Made by a program: the position numbers and the translations under genes. The notes beneath the pieces are model-generated. The model worked only from the letters and a program-made list of their open reading frames with translations, was not told the DNA's origin and searched no databases. From contig JACCRJ010000484.1 of the NCBI GenBank assembly GCA_013813615.1, positions 1-5,427 of the forward strand: DNA of 5,427 nucleotides. The letters run 5' to 3'. Source of the stretch: Lautropia sp. Its GTDB lineage: Bacteria; Pseudomonadota; Gammaproteobacteria; Burkholderiales; Burkholderiaceae_E. Below are positions 1-4,264 of this stretch, piece after piece (position 1 is the first letter of the stretch; each line of letters opens with the position of its first letter).

Positions 1-43
1 CGCCAGACCTGACCTGAGCCCGGCCCGACCGGCGACATCAATT

Positions 44-74
44 GGGTGGTGACGGTGGATTGACGGCGAGCGGC
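44..74 (+). repeat. Left arm of the closing stem (terminal inverted repeat)
   Basis: Positions 44-68 pair with 256-280: 22 Watson-Crick pairs, two G-T wobbles (47/277 and 56/268) and one A-C mismatch (59/265). After an A-G mismatch (69/255), 70-74 pairs perfectly with 250-254. The arm contains TGACGG twice (50-55 and 61-66), spaced 11 bp apart. Confidence 0.75.
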
Positions 75-110
75 GCCTCGGGCGAGCCGCGGTGCGTTCG
101 GTGGCGCGGG

Positions 111-150
111 TATCCGTTGGGCACGGCACTGCCGTGCCCTCAAACGGATA
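111..150. repeat. Hairpin A of the structured element
   Basis: The outer stem is 111-118 with 143-150 (8 bp, TATCCGTT). Bases 140-142 (TCA) bulge on the 3' side. The inner stem is 119-127 with 131-139 (9 bp, GGGCACGGC), closing on the triloop ACT. All pairs are Watson-Crick. Confidence 0.8.
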
Positions 151-189
151 GCGACCGCTTGTCGTGCCCCGCACGACAAACCCGGTCGC
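151..189. repeat. Hairpin B of the structured element
   Basis: The outer stem is 151-157 with 183-189 (7 bp, GCGACCG). An asymmetric internal loop has one base on the 5' side (158) and ACC (180-182) on the 3' side. The inner stem is 159-167 with 171-179 (9 bp, TTGTCGTGC), with triloop CCC. All pairs are Watson-Crick. It abuts hairpin A directly. Confidence 0.8.
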
Positions 190-211
190 GGCCTGCGCCA
201 CCGGACCGCAC

Positions 212-247
212 CGCGGGTACCGGCGCGACGCGCCGGTGAAGCCCGCG
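212..247. repeat. Hairpin C of the structured element
   Basis: The outer stem is 212-217 with 242-247 (6 bp, CGCGGG). An asymmetric internal loop has T218 on the 5' side and GAAG (238-241) on the 3' side. The inner stem is 219-226 with 230-237 (8 bp, ACCGGCGC) with triloop GAC. The plan repeats that of hairpins A and B with different bases. Confidence 0.75.
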
Positions 248-249
248 AA

Positions 250-280
250 GCCGCGCGCCGTCAACCCGCCGTCACCGCCC
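250..280 (-). repeat. Right arm of the closing stem (terminal inverted repeat)
   Basis: This is the reverse-complement partner of 44-74. Read inward on the minus strand it carries the same two TGACGG motifs at the same 11-bp spacing. It ends 38 bp before the pilU stop codon. No convincing target-site duplication flanks the pair. Confidence 0.75.
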
Positions 281-318
281 TGCGGCGATCGTCACCGAGA
301 ACCTACCTACGACCAGGC

Positions 319-1518
319 TCAGACCAGGTCGAGATGCCCGATCCCGGTATTCACGTCCCGCTTGACCCGGGTCCCGTTCAGCTTGATGTTCAGCCTGAGA
401 TCGTTCACCGAGTCGGCGTTGCGAAGGGCATCCTCGTATCCGATGTGCCCCTGCTCGTACAGGTCGAAGAGGTGCTGGTCGAAGGTCTGCATGCCGAGTT
501 CGCGCGACTTCTTCATGATCTCCTTGATCTCGGAGACGTCGCCCTTGAAGATCAGGTCCGATACCAGCGGCGAGTTGATCATCACCTCGACCGCGGCTAC
601 CCGGCCCTTCCGGCCCTCGATCGGAATCAGCCGCTGGGAGATCAGCGCCTTCAGGTTCAGCGACAGGTCCATCAGCAGTTGCTGGCGGCGCTCTTCGGGG
701 AAGAAGTTGATGATGCGGTCCAGCGCCTGGTTGGAACTGTTGGCATGCAGCGTGGCCAGGCAGAGGTGGCCGGTTTCCGCGAAGGCCACCGCATGGTCCA
801 TCGTCTCGCGGTCCCGGATCTCGCCGATCATGATCACGTCGGGCGCCTGACGCAACGTGTTCTTCAGCGCAATCTCCCAGCTCGCCGTGTCGACGCCGAC
901 TTCGCGATGGGTGACGATGCAGTTGCGATGCGGATGGACGTATTCGACCGGATCCTCGATGGTGACGATGTGGCCATAGCTGTTCTCGTTGCGGTAGCCG
1001 ATCATGGACGCGAGGGTGGTCGACTTGCCCGAGCCCGTGGCGCCGACCATGATGATCAAGCCGCGCTTGGTCATCGACAGCTCCGCCATGACTGGCGGAA
1101 GGCGCAGTTCGTCGAACTTGGGGATGTTGCTCTGGATCACCCGCAGCACGATGCCGATCCGGCCCAGCTGCGTGAATGCGTTGACGCGAAAGCGCCCGAT
1201 GCCGCCGGGGCTGATGGCAAAGTTCAGTTCCTTGTTGGCCTCGAACTCGGCCGCCTGGCGGTCGTTCATCAGTGCGCGCGACAGCTCGACGGTGTGCTGC
1301 GCGGTCAGCGGCACGTTGGAGACCGGCATCAGCTTGCCGTCGACCTTGATGGCGGGCGGAAACTCGGCAGTCAGGAAGAGGTCCGAGCCCTTCTTCGCGA
1401 CCATCAGGCGCAGCAGGTCGTGCAGGAACTTCGATGCCTGCTCGCGCTCGAGCGACGCGGGTCTGGCAGCCGTGGCAGCGCCAGGTGCGGCGGTGTTGGC
1501 ACTGTCGGCGATGAACAT
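319..1518 (-). CDS. pilU: Type IV pilus retraction ATPase PilU (PilT-like)
   Basis: This is a 399-residue cytoplasmic hexameric ATPase of the secretion/pilus GspE-PilT family. With PilT it powers pilus depolymerisation and twitching. Visible motifs are Walker A GATGSGKST at 159-167 (K165), the Asp box IEDPVEYVH at 187-195, a Walker B-type strand VIMIGEIRD with E233, and the His box ETGHLCLATLH at 248-258 (H251, H258). It lacks the AIRNLIRE motif of true PilT and instead has PLVSDLIFKGDVSEIKEIMK at 317-336 followed by LGMQTFDQ, which is typical of PilU. The ATG at 1518 is preceded by a good AAGGAA ribosome site. It gives an Ala-rich extension of about 22 residues before the usual N-terminal region (LEREQASKFLHDLL), where no alternative start codon lies. 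It follows pilT by 80 bp on the same strand, so co-transcription is likely. PilU proteins usually depend on PilT for retraction; that is family knowledge. Confidence 0.95.
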   Translation of the reverse strand: MFIADSANTAAPGAATAARPASLEREQASKFLHDLLRLMVAKKGSDLFLTAEFPPAIKVDGKLMPVSNVPLTAQHTVELSRALMNDRQAAEFEANKELNFAISPGGIGRFRVNAFTQLGRIGIVLRVIQSNIPKFDELRLPPVMAELSMTKRGLIIMVGATGSGKSTTLASMIGYRNENSYGHIVTIEDPVEYVHPHRNCIVTHREVGVDTASWEIALKNTLRQAPDVIMIGEIRDRETMDHAVAFAETGHLCLATLHANSSNQALDRIINFFPEERRQQLLMDLSLNLKALISQRLIPIEGRKGRVAAVEVMINSPLVSDLIFKGDVSEIKEIMKKSRELGMQTFDQHLFDLYEQGHIGYEDALRNADSVNDLRLNIKLNGTRVKRDVNTGIGHLDLV

Positions 1519-1522
1519 GGTG

Positions 1523-1528
1523 TTCCTT
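1523..1528 (-). promoter_or_regulatory. pilU ribosome binding site
   Basis: The minus-strand AAGGAA lies 4 bases upstream of the ATG at 1518. It supports the longer N-terminus of PilU. The 80-bp pilT-pilU gap shows no obvious promoter or terminator, consistent with one transcript. Confidence 0.75.
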
Positions 1529-1598
1529 GTTGGCGGTGGCGGGGTAAGGCGTTGGTCGGGTTATCCGGTGCGGGCGTCAGGCAGCTCCGCGCGCAGCA

Positions 1599-2642
1599 TC
1601 AGCCCGGGAAGGAATCCTTGACGGTAGCCGCCGAACGTGCTTCCTGCATCGAGATGACGTTGCGGCGGACCAGGTCGGTCAGGCACTGGTCGAGCGTCTG
1701 CATCCCCAGGGCCGCGCCGGTCTGGATGGCGGCGTTCATCTGGGACGCCTTGGCTTCGCGGATCAGGTTGCGGATGGCCGCCGTGCCGATCATGATCTCG
1801 TGCGCCGCGACGCGGCCGTTGCCGTCCTTGGTCTTGAGCAGCGACTGCGAGATCACCGCCTTCAGCGACTCCGATAGCATGGCGCGCACCATCTCCTTCT
1901 CCGCCGCCGGAAAGACGTCGACGATCCGGTCGATGGTCTTGGGCGCCGACGAGGTGTGAAGGGTGCCGAACACCAGGTGGCCGGTTTCGGCAGCGGTCAG
2001 CGCCAGGCGGATCGTTTCCAGGTCGCGAAGCTCGCCCACCAGGATGATGTCCGGATCTTCGCGCAGCGCGCTGCGCAGGGCGTTGCTGAAGGACAGCGTG
2101 TGCGGCCCGACCTCGCGCTGATTGATCAGCGATCGCTTGGAATCATGAACGAACTCTATCGGGTCCTCCACCGTGAGGATGTGCCCGTAGAGGTTCTCGT
2201 TGATGTGGTTGATCATCGCCGCCAGCGTCGTCGACTTGCCCGAGCCAGTGGGTCCGGTCACGAGCACCAACCCGCGAGGCTGGCTCGAAATGTCGATGAA
2301 CGACTTGGGGCAGTTCAGTTCTTCCAGTGAAAGGATCTTGGAAGGAATCGTCCGCATGACGGCGCCGGCGCCGCGCTGCTGCACGAAGGCATTGACACGG
2401 AAGCGGGCGAGGCCGGGAATCGCGAACGAGAAGTCGCACTCGAGGTTTTCCTCGTACTGCTTGCGCTGCGAATCGTTCATGATGTCGTAGATCAGGCTAT
2501 GGACATCCTTGTGCTCCATCGGCGGCAGATTGATCCGCCGCACATCGCCGTGGACCCTGATCATCGGCGGCAGCCCGGCCGAGAGGTGAAGGTCGGACGC
2601 CTTGTTCTTTACCGAGAAGGCCAGCAGTTCAGCGATATCCAT
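1599..2642 (-). CDS. pilT: Type IV pilus retraction ATPase PilT
   Basis: This 347-residue protein is the main motor for type IV pilus retraction, acting as a cytoplasmic hexamer at the pilus base. The N-terminal PAS-like domain (about 1-110, with the family stretch ASDLHLSAGLPPMIRVHGD) precedes the RecA-like ATPase core. Motifs are Walker A GPTGSGKST at 130-138 (K136), the Asp box TVEDPIEFVH, the Walker B region DIILVGELRD with E204, and the His box ETGHLVFGTLHT at 219-230 (H222, H229). The C-terminal AIRNLIRE motif at 289-296, needed for retraction in characterised PilT, is intact and separates it from PilU. Length is typical of the family. The ATG at 2642 has an AGGG ribosome site 6 bases upstream. 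It is the first gene of a probable pilT-pilU unit, divergent from yggS, an arrangement common in betaproteobacteria and pseudomonads. Confidence 0.97.
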   Translation of the reverse strand: MDIAELLAFSVKNKASDLHLSAGLPPMIRVHGDVRRINLPPMEHKDVHSLIYDIMNDSQRKQYEENLECDFSFAIPGLARFRVNAFVQQRGAGAVMRTIPSKILSLEELNCPKSFIDISSQPRGLVLVTGPTGSGKSTTLAAMINHINENLYGHILTVEDPIEFVHDSKRSLINQREVGPHTLSFSNALRSALREDPDIILVGELRDLETIRLALTAAETGHLVFGTLHTSSAPKTIDRIVDVFPAAEKEMVRAMLSESLKAVISQSLLKTKDGNGRVAAHEIMIGTAAIRNLIREAKASQMNAAIQTGAALGMQTLDQCLTDLVRRNVISMQEARSAATVKDSFPG

Positions 2643-2648
2643 GGGTTG

Positions 2649-2652
2649 CCCT
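2649..2652 (-). promoter_or_regulatory. pilT ribosome binding site
   Basis: The minus-strand AGGG lies 6 bases upstream of the ATG at 2642, which fits the family N-terminus (MDIAELLAFSVKNKASDLHL). Confidence 0.6.
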
Positions 2653-2706
2653 ATCTGGGGTCATGCATGTTCCGGGCGGACGTTTGCGGGCCCGTTACTT
2701 CGGCGC

Positions 2707-2712
2707 ACTGTA
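2707..2712 (-). promoter_or_regulatory. Possible -10 box for pilT-pilU
   Basis: The minus strand reads TACAGT, within GGATTACAGTGC, about 65 bases before the pilT start. No acceptable -35 lies 16-18 bp upstream; the place is taken by GGACCC from the tandem repeat. This is only a candidate. I saw no sigma-54 type -24/-12 box. Confidence 0.25.
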
Positions 2713-2720
2713 ATCCACCG

Positions 2721-2738
2721 GGGTCCGGGGGGTCCGGG
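2721..2738. repeat. Tandem 9-bp direct repeat in the pilT-yggS spacer
   Basis: GGGTCCGGG occurs twice head to tail (2721-2729 and 2730-2738). The second copy overlaps the first three bases of the dyad at 2736-2750. Confidence 0.8.
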
Positions 2739-2750
2739 TGACCGTCACCC
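2736..2750. promoter_or_regulatory. 15-bp dyad, operator-like
   Basis: GGGTGACCGTCACCC is a perfect 7-bp inverted repeat around one central base. It lies 6 bp upstream of the TACAAT box of the yggS promoter, so it occupies the spacer and -35 position. A dimeric regulator bound here could control yggS and perhaps pilT. This is inference from position and symmetry only. Confidence 0.45.
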
Positions 2751-2756
2751 CTGTTC

Positions 2757-2762
2757 TACAAT
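2757..2762 (+). promoter_or_regulatory. Probable -10 box of the yggS promoter
   Basis: TACAAT matches the sigma-70 -10 consensus at 5 of 6 bases. The -35 region at 16-18 bp spacing has no recognisable TTGACA-like hexamer. Transcription would start near 2769, leaving a leader of about 64 nt before the ATG at 2833. Confidence 0.5.
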
Positions 2763-2832
2763 CGGCTATCCAATGATAGGTGGCGCCATTTTCAGGCGCC
2801 GGGCACAACGGTTGAAACCGCATCTGCAGGCG

Positions 2833-3675
2833 ATGAACGGCAATTCCGCGTTGGAGCAGCGCTACCTTCAGGTCAAGACTCGGATCAGACGCGCCGCACA
2901 GGCCGCCGGCCGGAACCCGGACGGCATCCATCTGCTGGCCGTCAGCAAAACCTTTCCCGCCGGCAGCATCGCCGCACTGGCCGCCATCGGGCAACTTGAT
3001 TTCGGCGAAAACTACCTGCAGGAAGCGCTCGGCAAGATGGCGGCGCTCGCCCATCTTCGGCCACACTGGCCGCTCGGGGGCGCGCCGGTCGATGGCCGGC
3101 AACAGATGCCGGTTCTACGGCCGGACGGGCTGCGGGATGTATCCCTGGACGGGCTGCTGGAAACATTGCCGAACGAACTGGAGCCGGGCCTGCAGTGGCA
3201 CTTCATCGGTCCCATCCAGTCGAACAAGACCCGCAAGATCGCCGAGGCGTTCGACTGGGTGCAATCAGTGGGCGAGGAGCGAATTGCTCGCAGACTTTCC
3301 GAGCAGCGACCCGCCCACCTGCCGCCGCTCAATGTCTGTATCCAGGTGAACGCGTCGGGTGAGCCGACCAAGAGCGGCTGCAGTCCCGATCAGGCGGATG
3401 CGCTGGCCCCTGCGGTGGCGGAATTGCCTAACCTGCGGCTGCGCGGTCTGATGGCGATACCCGAGCCGACCGAAGACGAAGCGGTTCAGCTGCGCCGCGC
3501 GGGCGAGATGCGGGGGTTGTTCGAGCGGGTCCGGGAGAGCCTGGGTGCCGGCGCGGTGGCTGGTCACTTCGACACCCTGTCGATGGGAATGTCAGCGGAC
3601 CTGGAGTCGGCCATCGCGCAGGGCTCGTCCCTGGTGAGGGTCGGCTCGGCGTTATTCGGGGAGCGGAAGATCTAA
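2833..3675 (+). CDS. yggS: YggS/PROSC-family PLP-binding protein with an insertion
   Basis: This 280-residue cytoplasmic protein is of the YggS/PLPBP family, which binds pyridoxal phosphate and keeps PLP and amino-acid pools balanced without a known catalytic reaction. The fold is a TIM barrel like the alanine racemase N-domain. Visible hallmarks are LLAVSKTFP with the expected PLP-binding Lys39, FGENYLQEAL at 57-66, WHFIGPIQSNKTRK at 122-135, the strand VCIQVNASGEPTKSG, LRLRGLMAIP, and HFDTLSMGMSADLESAI followed by LVRVGSALFG, the phosphate-binding end of the barrel. Family members are usually about 225-240 residues. The excess here is an insertion between FGENYLQEAL and WHFIG. The ATG at 2833 is chosen because it matches the family N-terminus and lies downstream of the likely promoter. 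Its ribosome site is weak (AGG only 2 bases away). In-frame ATGs at 2773 and 2602 are less likely, the latter overlapping pilT. No frameshift or stop is present. Confidence 0.93.
   Translation: MNGNSALEQRYLQVKTRIRRAAQAAGRNPDGIHLLAVSKTFPAGSIAALAAIGQLDFGENYLQEALGKMAALAHLRPHWPLGGAPVDGRQQMPVLRPDGLRDVSLDGLLETLPNELEPGLQWHFIGPIQSNKTRKIAEAFDWVQSVGEERIARRLSEQRPAHLPPLNVCIQVNASGEPTKSGCSPDQADALAPAVAELPNLRLRGLMAIPEPTEDEAVQLRRAGEMRGLFERVRESLGAGAVAGHFDTLSMGMSADLESAIAQGSSLVRVGSALFGERKI
3052..3186 (+). other. In-frame insertion within yggS (residues about 74-118)
   Basis: Usual YggS proteins have roughly 8-12 residues between the FGENY-containing helix and WHFIG. Here there are about 45, so about 35 are extra. 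The segment is rich in Pro, Gly, Arg and Asp and contains two DGL repeats (residues 98-100 and 106-108). In the barrel fold it should lie in the loop before a core strand, on the side away from the PLP pocket; this is inferred from the family fold. Exact borders cannot be fixed without an alignment. Confidence 0.7.
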
Positions 3676-3706
3676 GCGAGACCTAAGCAGCGGCCCAGGC
3701 CCGGGT

Positions 3707-3738
3707 CAAGCATCCAGGCAGAAGCCTGGTCATGCTTG
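3707..3738. terminator. Hairpin between convergent yggS and rpsT
   Basis: CAAGCAT plus CCAGGC (3707-3719) pairs with GCCTGG (3724-3729) and ATGCTTG (3732-3738). That makes 13 bp in all, with a TC bulge and loop AGAA. It sits in the 64-bp gap and ends one base before the rpsT stop codon. Its position between convergent genes suggests a bidirectional terminator or 3'-end stabiliser. Neither strand has a T-run after the stem, so it is not a canonical intrinsic terminator. Confidence 0.55.
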
Positions 3739-3739
3739 C

Positions 3740-4015
3740 TCATCCGGCCTGCGAGTTCATGCCCTTGATGGCAGCGGCGAGGCGGCTTTTATGGCGGGCG
3801 GCGGCGTTCTTGTGAATGATGCGCTTGTCCGCGATGGAATCGATGATGCTCATCGATGCCTTGAACCGGTTCGACGCTGCTGCCTTGTCACCGGCGGCAA
3901 CCGCCTTGCGCACCGTCTTGATCGCGGTCCGCAGCTTGGAGCGCAGGCTGCTGTTGTGGGCATTGAGGTGTACTGCTTGCCTTGCTCGCTTGCGGGCTGA
4001 AGCAATGTTGGCCAT
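3740..4015 (-). CDS. rpsT: 30S ribosomal protein S20
   Basis: This is a 91-residue basic protein that binds 16S rRNA early in assembly of the 30S body. The start [20 protein letters not shown] and the later stretches [17 protein letters not shown] and [17 protein letters not shown] are diagnostic of bacterial S20, which is nearly all helical. Length is normal (family about 85-92). The start is an ATG with AGGA 6 bases upstream. The gene is transcribed alone from a strong promoter at 4123-4151, divergent from murJ and convergent with yggS. S20 is known in E. coli to repress its own translation; the structured leader here could serve such control, but that is inference. Confidence 0.97.
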   Translation of the reverse strand: MANIASARKRARQAVHLNAHNSSLRSKLRTAIKTVRKAVAAGDKAAASNRFKASMSIIDSIADKRIIHKNAAARHKSRLAAAIKGMNSQAG

Positions 4016-4021
4016 GGCGGG

Positions 4022-4039
4022 TCCTGTTGATCCTGTTGC
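4022..4039 (-). repeat. rpsT ribosome site, present as a tandem duplicate
   Basis: On the minus strand CAACAGGA occurs twice in a row at a 9-bp period, so there are two AGGA boxes at 4022-4025 and 4031-4034. The proximal one lies 6 bases from the ATG and is the expected Shine-Dalgarno site. The distal one is 15 bases away. Confidence 0.7.
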
Positions 4040-4084
4040 TTGGTGTATCTGCTGGTGCTCTGCCTGCGCTCTGTTGCGCTGCTG

Positions 4085-4106
4085 TCGATCCAGCGGGCTG
4101 GATCGA
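4085..4106 (-). promoter_or_regulatory. Hairpin in the rpsT leader
   Basis: TCGATCCAG pairs perfectly with CTGGATCGA (9 bp) around a 4-base loop. It lies about 10 nt after the predicted transcription start and about 70 nt before the rpsT start codon. It could protect the 5' end or take part in S20 autoregulation. No T-run follows, so it is not an attenuator of the usual kind. Confidence 0.6.
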
Positions 4107-4113
4107 GGCAGGG

Positions 4114-4123
4114 TAGCCGGCTA
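4114..4123. promoter_or_regulatory. Palindrome at the rpsT transcription start
   Basis: TAGCCGGCTA is a perfect 10-bp palindrome. It overlaps the last base of the rpsT -10 box and covers the predicted start point near 4116. It may be an operator or chance. Confidence 0.3.
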
Positions 4124-4151
4124 TTATAGCTTGAGGCGAACCCTCCATCAA
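4123..4151 (-). promoter_or_regulatory. rpsT promoter
   Basis: The minus strand has TTGATG (4151-4146), a 17-bp spacer, and a perfect TATAAT (4128-4123). This is a strong sigma-70 type promoter, fitting for a ribosomal protein gene. The predicted start is near 4116, giving a leader of about 100 nt. Confidence 0.85.
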
Positions 4152-4175
4152 CCACGGCGGTAAACGCCCGTGAGA

Positions 4176-4190
4176 GCCCGGCTACCGGGT
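4176..4190 (+). other. Small hairpin upstream of murJ
   Basis: GCCCGG pairs with CCGGGT (five Watson-Crick pairs and one wobble) with loop CTA. It lies about 75 bp upstream of the murJ start. I see no convincing -35/-10 pair for murJ in 4152-4264. Confidence 0.3.
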
Positions 4191-4248
4191 CGCCGGCATC
4201 CGCTGCTTGGCCGCGGGCAGCGCCCGGCCCTTGCGGCGGCAGAAGTAC

Positions 4249-4258
4249 AGGAATCAGG
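4249..4258 (+). promoter_or_regulatory. murJ ribosome binding region
   Basis: AGGAATCAGG contains AGGA (12 bases from the TTG at 4265) and AGG (6 bases from it). The proximal AGG supports TTG at 4265 as the start. Confidence 0.5.
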
Positions 4259-4264
4259 TCACCG

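Larger units (their letters stand above)
92..211. repeat. Internal stem enclosing two hairpins (three-way junction)
   Basis: Positions 92-110 pair with 192-211, giving 17 Watson-Crick and two wobble pairs with a single bulged base at 206. Two further pairs (90-91 with 212-213) are possible but compete with the third hairpin. The stem ends exactly where hairpin 111-150 begins. Hairpin 151-189 follows with no gap, and only 190-191 are unpaired before the stem returns. Confidence 0.65.
44..280. repeat. Nested inverted-repeat element, foldback element or structured RNA of unknown family
   Basis: This 237-nt stretch downstream of pilU can fold almost completely. A closing stem pairs 44-74 with 250-280. 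An internal stem pairs 92-110 with 192-211 and leads straight into two adjacent hairpins (111-150 and 151-189), forming a three-way junction. A third hairpin lies at 212-247. I count about 95 pairs, so about 80% of the bases are paired. That is far more ordered than ordinary GC-rich spacer, although high GC does favour pairing. No open reading frame here resembles a protein. It could be a MITE-like foldback element, a structured non-coding RNA, or a large 3' structure of the pilTU message. No transposase is visible and there is no T-run on either side to make it an intrinsic terminator. The two wobble positions of the closing stem are G-U if the plus strand is transcribed, a weak hint of orientation. 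The structure is seen in the sequence; the function is unknown. Confidence 0.7.

Noticed and set aside
44..280. Retron msr-msd, IscB-associated omega RNA (HEARO) or integron attC site
   Set aside because: No reverse transcriptase, IscB/HNH gene or integrase is in the window, and I cannot match the needed conserved motifs. The resemblance is only general: inverted ends and multiple stems.
44..280. Ordinary intrinsic terminator of pilU
   Set aside because: It is too large and branched, and no T-run follows the stems on either strand.
30..288. CGGCGA at 30-35 and 283-288 as a target-site duplication
   Set aside because: It is only 6 GC-rich bases at unequal distances from the arms (8 and 2 bp), so easily chance.
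311..328. GACCAGG direct repeat across the pilU stop codon
   Set aside because: It is a short 7-bp repeat partly in coding sequence, with no further copies or symmetry.
164..850. 228-codon plus-strand open frame starting in the structured element
   Set aside because: It runs antisense into pilU, has Arg/Ser-rich shadow composition and no recognised motif or ribosome site.
334..1959. 541-codon open frame on the plus strand, opposite pilU and part of pilT
   Set aside because: It is antisense to two clear ATPase genes, has no recognisable domain, and is explained by high GC codon bias leaving the reverse frame open.
2602..2832. Upstream in-frame start codons for yggS (2602 and 2773)
   Set aside because: The 2602 start overlaps the pilT start and lies upstream of the likely promoter. 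The 2773 start would be almost leaderless with no ribosome site. The extra residues do not match YggS N-termini.
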